DNA of 64,000 bases from Dillenia suffruticosa (Eukaryota > Streptophyta > Magnoliopsida > Dilleniales > Dilleniaceae): positions 20,936,500-21,000,499 of the forward strand of contig JAVTVX010000013.1 of NCBI GenBank assembly GCA_033439265.1. The letters run 5' to 3'. The position numbers and the translations under genes were made by a program. Position 1 is the stretch's first letter. Each line of letters opens with the position of its first letter. Of the stretch, positions 58,901-64,000 are shown piece after piece. Under the pieces are notes generated by a model. That model saw only the letters and a program-made list of their open reading frames with translations, was not told the origin of the DNA and ran no database searches.

Positions 58901-61900
58901 ATTATGAGTTAGGAGATGACTTCTTTCTTTGTTTCCCTTACTTGAATTGTATTAGTGCAATGTATCTGGTCTTCAGTCCTGTGATGCTATTAATGTCATT
59001 CAAAGAGAGTTGTAGTACTTATTTTCTTTTGACTTGTAGTCAGAATTGAGAGTCAGGATTTGTTCATGGGCTGATCATCACAATAGAAAGAGGGAATCTA
59101 TTATGAGGCATATGCCTGTATCGCTTCCTGCTTGGCAATTATTTAGCTAGCCTATAAGCTGTATTACCTGTTCAAAACTATCGAATGGCATGAAAATGAA
59201 GAAATATTGTGCTAAACAATGCCATCCTTATGCATGAAGATGTGAACCTCCCATCAAGATGAACCTAATCAACTTTTAGAAGTGGTTCTTTTGACGAGAG
59301 AGAGAGAGGTAACCTTTTTTCTTTTTCAACCTTTGAACAATACTTCTAAGTTTTGAACATACAGTGTCCCTTTACTGATTGAAATCCTCTTGAAAGGGAT
59401 CTGTTCTTCATGCATTTATGCGAAACTGTTTCTTTAATAACTGTGGACTAGTACTGAAATGAAGCAAAATGGTGTAAAAGATTATGGAGAAGCCTTGCCA
59501 AAAGAGAAATGAAGGTTAATCTGATGTGATTGTTGGGACTGAGAGTTGCAATTTTATTATGTTTACTTTGTGTTAAGGTTCTTGCCCTCCTTACGGTATA
59601 TGGTATGGTTATTCTTTTAAATTGTAGACAGGATAATTCGGGTGGTCAAATCCAGTTTAGTTGGTAAGGTTCAGTCCATCTTGACCTGGGCATGGCAGCT
59701 TTGAATTAAGGAAATGGGCTTTTCTCGAGTAAATTGCTTACACTTTACTTCGCAGTTGTATGATCCACATGCAGTGAAGGCCTGTTCTTTGGAGTTTACC
59801 TCTTGTTTTTTAGAAAAACTCTGGTCTAGAATTTCAATCTTGTGAAATTTGCTTTCTCACTGATTTTCAGGTTAAAATCCATTGTCTTACACCAAGAACC
59901 AAGAACAGGTGCATCCTGTCACAAAACAAGATTTTTGTTATTTGTTTTTCAGATTGTAAATGATTCTAAAAATTTGTTGAACATGTTTCAGAGATGAGAA
60001 TTCCAAAGACACAATTTCTGCAGTGGAAGGCAAAGAAGATTTTCCTGATTTAGACACCAATTCAGATAATTCTGGTAGTTCCTACAACAGAAGTGTTGGC
60101 TCTTCTTCTAGAGAAGATTTGGCACTCTTCTCTCATGGAGGAGAACTTGGAAATAAGGTACGATAGCATTTTCTCTCTCATTTGATCAATTGCCATACAA
60201 ATGTCGTATATAGGTTTGTCTTGTATTATGTGTGAATTGCATGGATGCTGAATGATTTTGTTTTAGTGCCCAATGGTAGTGTGACATTTGACACAAGGAA
60301 AAGGAAGAAAGGGTAGATGTTAACCAAATTAAGCTATGTTGCATGTGCATACTGGAAAAAAGCGTAAATTTTAATGGGCGTATGGAGGGTGGCGGATGGG
60401 GAGCTAGGGTACTGTCATTGAACTCTCTCTCCTCCCCTCCCCTTTTACTGCTGCAATGTTGGAAGAATGACTAGTTAACTCACTTTCTGTTCTCTATTGA
60501 ACTCTCTCTGCTTTTCTCCGTTGTCTAGCTCTTCTTGGTCTCTAGTTTTGTCTTCTCCAACCCCACTCCTTTTTCTTTGTTCTCATGATTGTATCCTCTA
60601 TTTCCCTGTCTCTCTCTACCCTCGTCCCCATTAGGCATATCTATTTTTCATGATAAAATAAAAGGAAATGTTACAAATTTTTACAAATAGGGCACCGATG
60701 AGATTCACAAAAAAATAATAATAAAATAATAAGATCTGCATTTTCTCCAGCTGCTGCCAAGCAGTTAAATGTATGAGCATCAAGTGAGTGGCTTGCTGCC
60801 CACAGCGAGGAATCCCAAGTGATTTTAATAAAGAACAGTTAGCAGGACTAGATTGACTCAGCCTGGCCAGAGTTTTGTATAAGCTTTGTCAAAGAAGGTA
60901 GACTCAACCACTGGCTTGGGTCTGGCTGTCGAACAAAACTTTTTCTCATTAGCTTTTCCTTTCCAATGTATGGCCTGAGCTTTCTGGATCTTCCTGTGCT
61001 CATATCTTGCTGTACTGTCATGTTTGATATTGGATATTTAGGAAATAATTATGGATATGCTGCACAAATTATGAAAGGAGTCACATTTGTTGTTTCTCAT
61101 CTTTGGCAGTAAGGTAGATTAGAGGAAGATATTAATCTTTGACTTCAGTTCAAATGTTCATTTTTCTTCTCTCTTTTTAGTAAAAAGTGTCCCCTCACCC
61201 CTAAATCTGATGCAAAAACTATCAACCTGTCCTTGATCTCAATTTCGGCACTGGCAATATGGCCCGAAGCATGATCTAGAGGTTTGAGGGTTTTTTTTTT
61301 TTAACCAAATATTTAAGTTGAGTTTAACATTTAAGCCCATGGACATAATTGTAACTATGAAGGCTTTTCTATGTGGATGCACATTTCTATTACCAAATTC
61401 TGAAACTTCAACATCCTTTGTTGTACACCTTATTGAGCAAGAAATATTTCTGTGTGGACTTTTGGACTATGGATGTGTGGCCTTTTTCCCCCTCCTTTTT
61501 GGCCTTCTCTTTTTCACTGATGCTAATCTAAACAACTATTTATTGGTATAGGAAACATGTTTCTCGGCATCAGGTTCGCAGTGTAGCTATGACTCTGCAA
61601 GAGGCTCTATTAGGACGGATCATTCATCCCCGATAAATGACCAAGGTGGTAATGGGGACATTCAGATGGAGAAACAAGGTTCAAGAAGCTCCTCAAATAG
61701 CCCAGCTTATGGCAACAATCCTGATGATGAATCTTTTCGTTCAAGTCACCCATCCTTCTATTCCAGGGTTAAGGGCTCTGTTGTTCTCATGCACAATCCC
61801 AGAAAGGAGTTTGGGCAACAACATATTGTTGCAACATCTTTGAGGACCACTAATTCTTCAAATAGTCTACTGGAAGCTGCAGAGAATACAATAGAAGAGC

Positions 61901-64000
61901 TTCGGACAGAAACTAAGATGTGGGAAAGAGAGGCAAAGAAGGTCATGTTTGATTTGGAAATACTAAGAAAGGAATTTTCCAATCAGTCAAAGATCTTGAC
62001 AAATTTAGAGATGGAGCTTTCTGCTGCTAACATGGAGCGGGACAGCCTGAGGGAAGAAGTAGCACAGCTTAAGTTGATGCTAGAAGCATCAACAGAGACA
62101 CAGACAGTAAACGGTAGCACAACCTTCCAAGACAACAGTTCAAATCAATTTCATAAGGAATTGCAAGATGAACTCAAGTTTCAGCAAGAATACAATGCCA
62201 ATTTGTCTTTGCAGCTGCAAAGGAGTCAAGAATCCAATATTGAGCTGGTTGCTGTTCTTCAAGAATTGGAAGAGACAATAGAGAGACAGAGAATTGAGAT
62301 AGAAAAACTTTCAGTTCCAGAGTCAAAATCTGGTGACTTGGAGAACTCTGTCACAGCAACCATGGAAGATAACAGGAGTTCAACTTTACATTTGCAACAG
62401 TTGCAGCAGTCAGAAAAGGCTTTGCGTGTGAATGCGCAATGCTTGGAGCAAGCACTGGTAGACAAAGACCAAGAGATAGAGAAAGAGAGGTGTTTAAACA
62501 ATCAAAATTTGATGAACATGGAGAGAAGCTCTAAATCTGAGTTGACCGCTAAAGAGGAAAAAATTCTTAGTTTAGAAGCAAAACTATGTGAGCCTGTGAA
62601 ATCTTGCCAATCAGAGGAGTCAGGCCTTGCTAAGAGTGGTGATGCAAATTTAATGAAAGAGATTAAGGTGCTTGAAGAAAAAATAGTGGAGCTCGAAAGG
62701 GATTGTGCTGAGCTTACAGAAGAAAACCTGGGGCTTCTGCTGCAGCTTAAGGATTCAAAATGCAATTTTATGAGTACATTGGATGTCATCTCTTCAAGTG
62801 AGCCTCCACCAAAAGAATCAGCTAACTCGGAGCCTGAAGTTAGTGAACTCAAATCCAAGATACACTTTCTGGAAGAACAGCTGGAGAAAATGGAGAGAGA
62901 AGCAGTTGCAATCAAAGCTTCACGATCCTTTGTGACAGTTCTTGAGAATAAATGCAATGATCTGGAACTTCAGCAGCAGACTTCTAAGAACAAAGTTTGC
63001 AATCTTGAAAACAAGCTCCTTGACAGCCAAGCAAGAGAACAACATACGAGTTTGGAGATCACTGCATTGCAGGAACAATTAAAATGTTGTCAAGAAAATG
63101 AAATTGACAAGGAAGATCAGCTTGCTGCTTCTGAAATGAGAAAATTGTTTTCTGAAGGGTTGAGACAACTTCAGATGGCTTTTGCCAATGTGACAAAGCC
63201 ATGGTCCAGTGGTATCTCTCATTTGGATTGTGACATTGATGTTGACCTTGATAGTCTTGTAATTTCTAGTGGGATCACTCAAAAAGAGCAGTCTCAATCT
63301 CTTTTGAAATACTTAATAGCCTTGAACAAAGTATTGGAGGCAAAAATTTTTGAATGCTCAAAGGTTCTTGATCACGGTGAAGCTGAAATCATCGAGAAGG
63401 ACAAAAAAGTTGCAGAAACACAAAAATTGCTGGAGGATTACATTTCACAGGAAATGATGTCTGATCTTAAGCTTCGAGAATTTGAGAACTTAAAGCTGGA
63501 ACTTGATCTTAAAGTTAGAAAGCTCAGTGATGAGTTGATCTTCAAAATATCGGAGACAGAGAGGCTTGAAGTTCATCTGCTATCAAAGGAAGAGGAGATT
63601 GGGGTGCTTAAACAATCTGTAATAGAATTGGAAGCTCAAGTTTCTGATTTTCATAGAGAAAAACTCCAGCTTGAGGAAAATACGGAGATTGTCACAAGAG
63701 AAAGTCATATCATGTCACAATGCATAAATGAGCTACGCAATGATTTGGCAGTTCTAAGTAATAGTGCGGAAATCCATGAGTCCAACAAGATGATTCTTGA
63801 AAATAAAGTTTTGGAGCTAGAAAATGCAAAACATTGTCTGGAGCTCCACTTGTCTGAGCTGGAAGATGAAAAGATGCAGTTATCAGATTATATTTTTGGT
63901 CTGGAATCTCAACTTAAGCATAAGGAGTCCAGCCAACTAGAATTACAGGATTCTAGATCTCACATTGGAAGCCTCGAAGATCAAATCTCAAGATTGAAGA
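55919..64000 (+). CDS. NT-C2 domain coiled-coil protein (partial, 3' end outside)
   Basis: Exons 55919-55999, 57759-57956, 58185-58307, 59871-59908, 59992-60157 and 61552 to beyond the window give about 1018 residues so far. Residues 1 to about 140 match the N-terminal C2 (NT-C2/EEIG1-EHBP1) domain: FRLPKQKPIKLGERIDFKLS, VPKGWDKLLLSV, SCYWAEAFSESIW and GEVMINMTDYI. A Ser-rich linker (about 150-290) follows, with SARGSIRTDHSSP and GSRSSSNSPAYG. From about 305 on the sequence is almost pure heptad-type coiled coil, rich in Glu, Leu and Lys. Plant relatives are called myosin heavy chain-related or sporulation-specific-15-like; a membrane or organelle tethering role is inferred from NT-C2 proteins generally. 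There is no motor domain. The large sixth exon (at least 2449 bp) and intron 1 of 1.76 kb match the family's layout as I recall it. Confidence 0.9.
56350..56381. repeat. (TTTA)n tetranucleotide repeat in intron 1
   Basis: Eight TTTA units in the first intron of the NT-C2 gene. Confidence 0.9.

Noticed and set aside
62502-62957. 151-residue minus-strand open frame
   Set aside because: Antisense shadow of the coiled-coil exon, Ser-rich only because the sense strand is Glu/Lys/Leu-rich.

Overview
The window is nuclear DNA of a flowering plant, most likely a eudicot. It is AT-rich with small islands of genes. The genes have GT-AG introns, CT/GA microsatellites crowd the promoters and 5' leaders, and gene families specific to plants are present (PLATZ, ATL, CYP97C, nicotinate N-methyltransferase, NT-C2 coiled-coil proteins). 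Decayed LTR and LINE retroelements lie between the genes. I saw nothing bacterial, viral or CRISPR-like.

Layout. 1-4.4 kb: gene-poor DNA with a decayed Ty3/gypsy gag remnant (about 1.2-1.8 kb), a long fold-back (3.5-3.9 kb) and a doubtful RNase H scrap. 5.1-6.3 kb: a two-exon gene for a secreted eight-cysteine peptide, behind a roughly threefold duplicated upstream region. 6.3-16 kb: intergenic DNA with small duplications and an AT-rich LTR-like repeat with a 60-bp minisatellite. 16.4-18.5 kb: a three-exon PLATZ zinc-binding protein (+). 22.6-23.4 kb: a single-exon ATL-type RING-H2 ubiquitin ligase (-). 27.3-28.2 kb: a broken purine/uracil (NCS1) permease. 29.16-29.60 kb: a 5'-truncated LINE tail with a 12-bp target-site duplication. 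34.5-36.2 kb: an intact four-exon 2-oxoglutarate/Fe(II) dioxygenase. 39.0-44.9 kb: a full-length but inactivated CYP97C1 (LUT1) gene with a solo LTR in one intron. 46.9-49.3 kb: an intact nicotinate N-methyltransferase-like gene. 50.6-52.5 kb: a mediator-associated protein 2-like gene. 55.9 kb to the right edge: the 5' part of a large NT-C2/coiled-coil protein that runs off the window.

How the genes relate. There is no operon or obvious metabolic cluster. The one informative neighbourhood is the CYP97C1 pseudogene directly upstream, on the same strand, of the nicotinate N-methyltransferase gene. From memory these are adjacent loci in Arabidopsis (At3g53130 and At3g53140), so this looks like an old syntenic block in which the carotenoid hydroxylase copy has died and its neighbour has survived. 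A functional CYP97C1 would be expected elsewhere in the genome if lutein is made. I found no convincing new biological system. The best leads are this half-dead syntenic pair, the cysteine-rich peptide gene with its repeated promoter, and an AT-rich LTR-like family that keeps a decayed primer-binding site.
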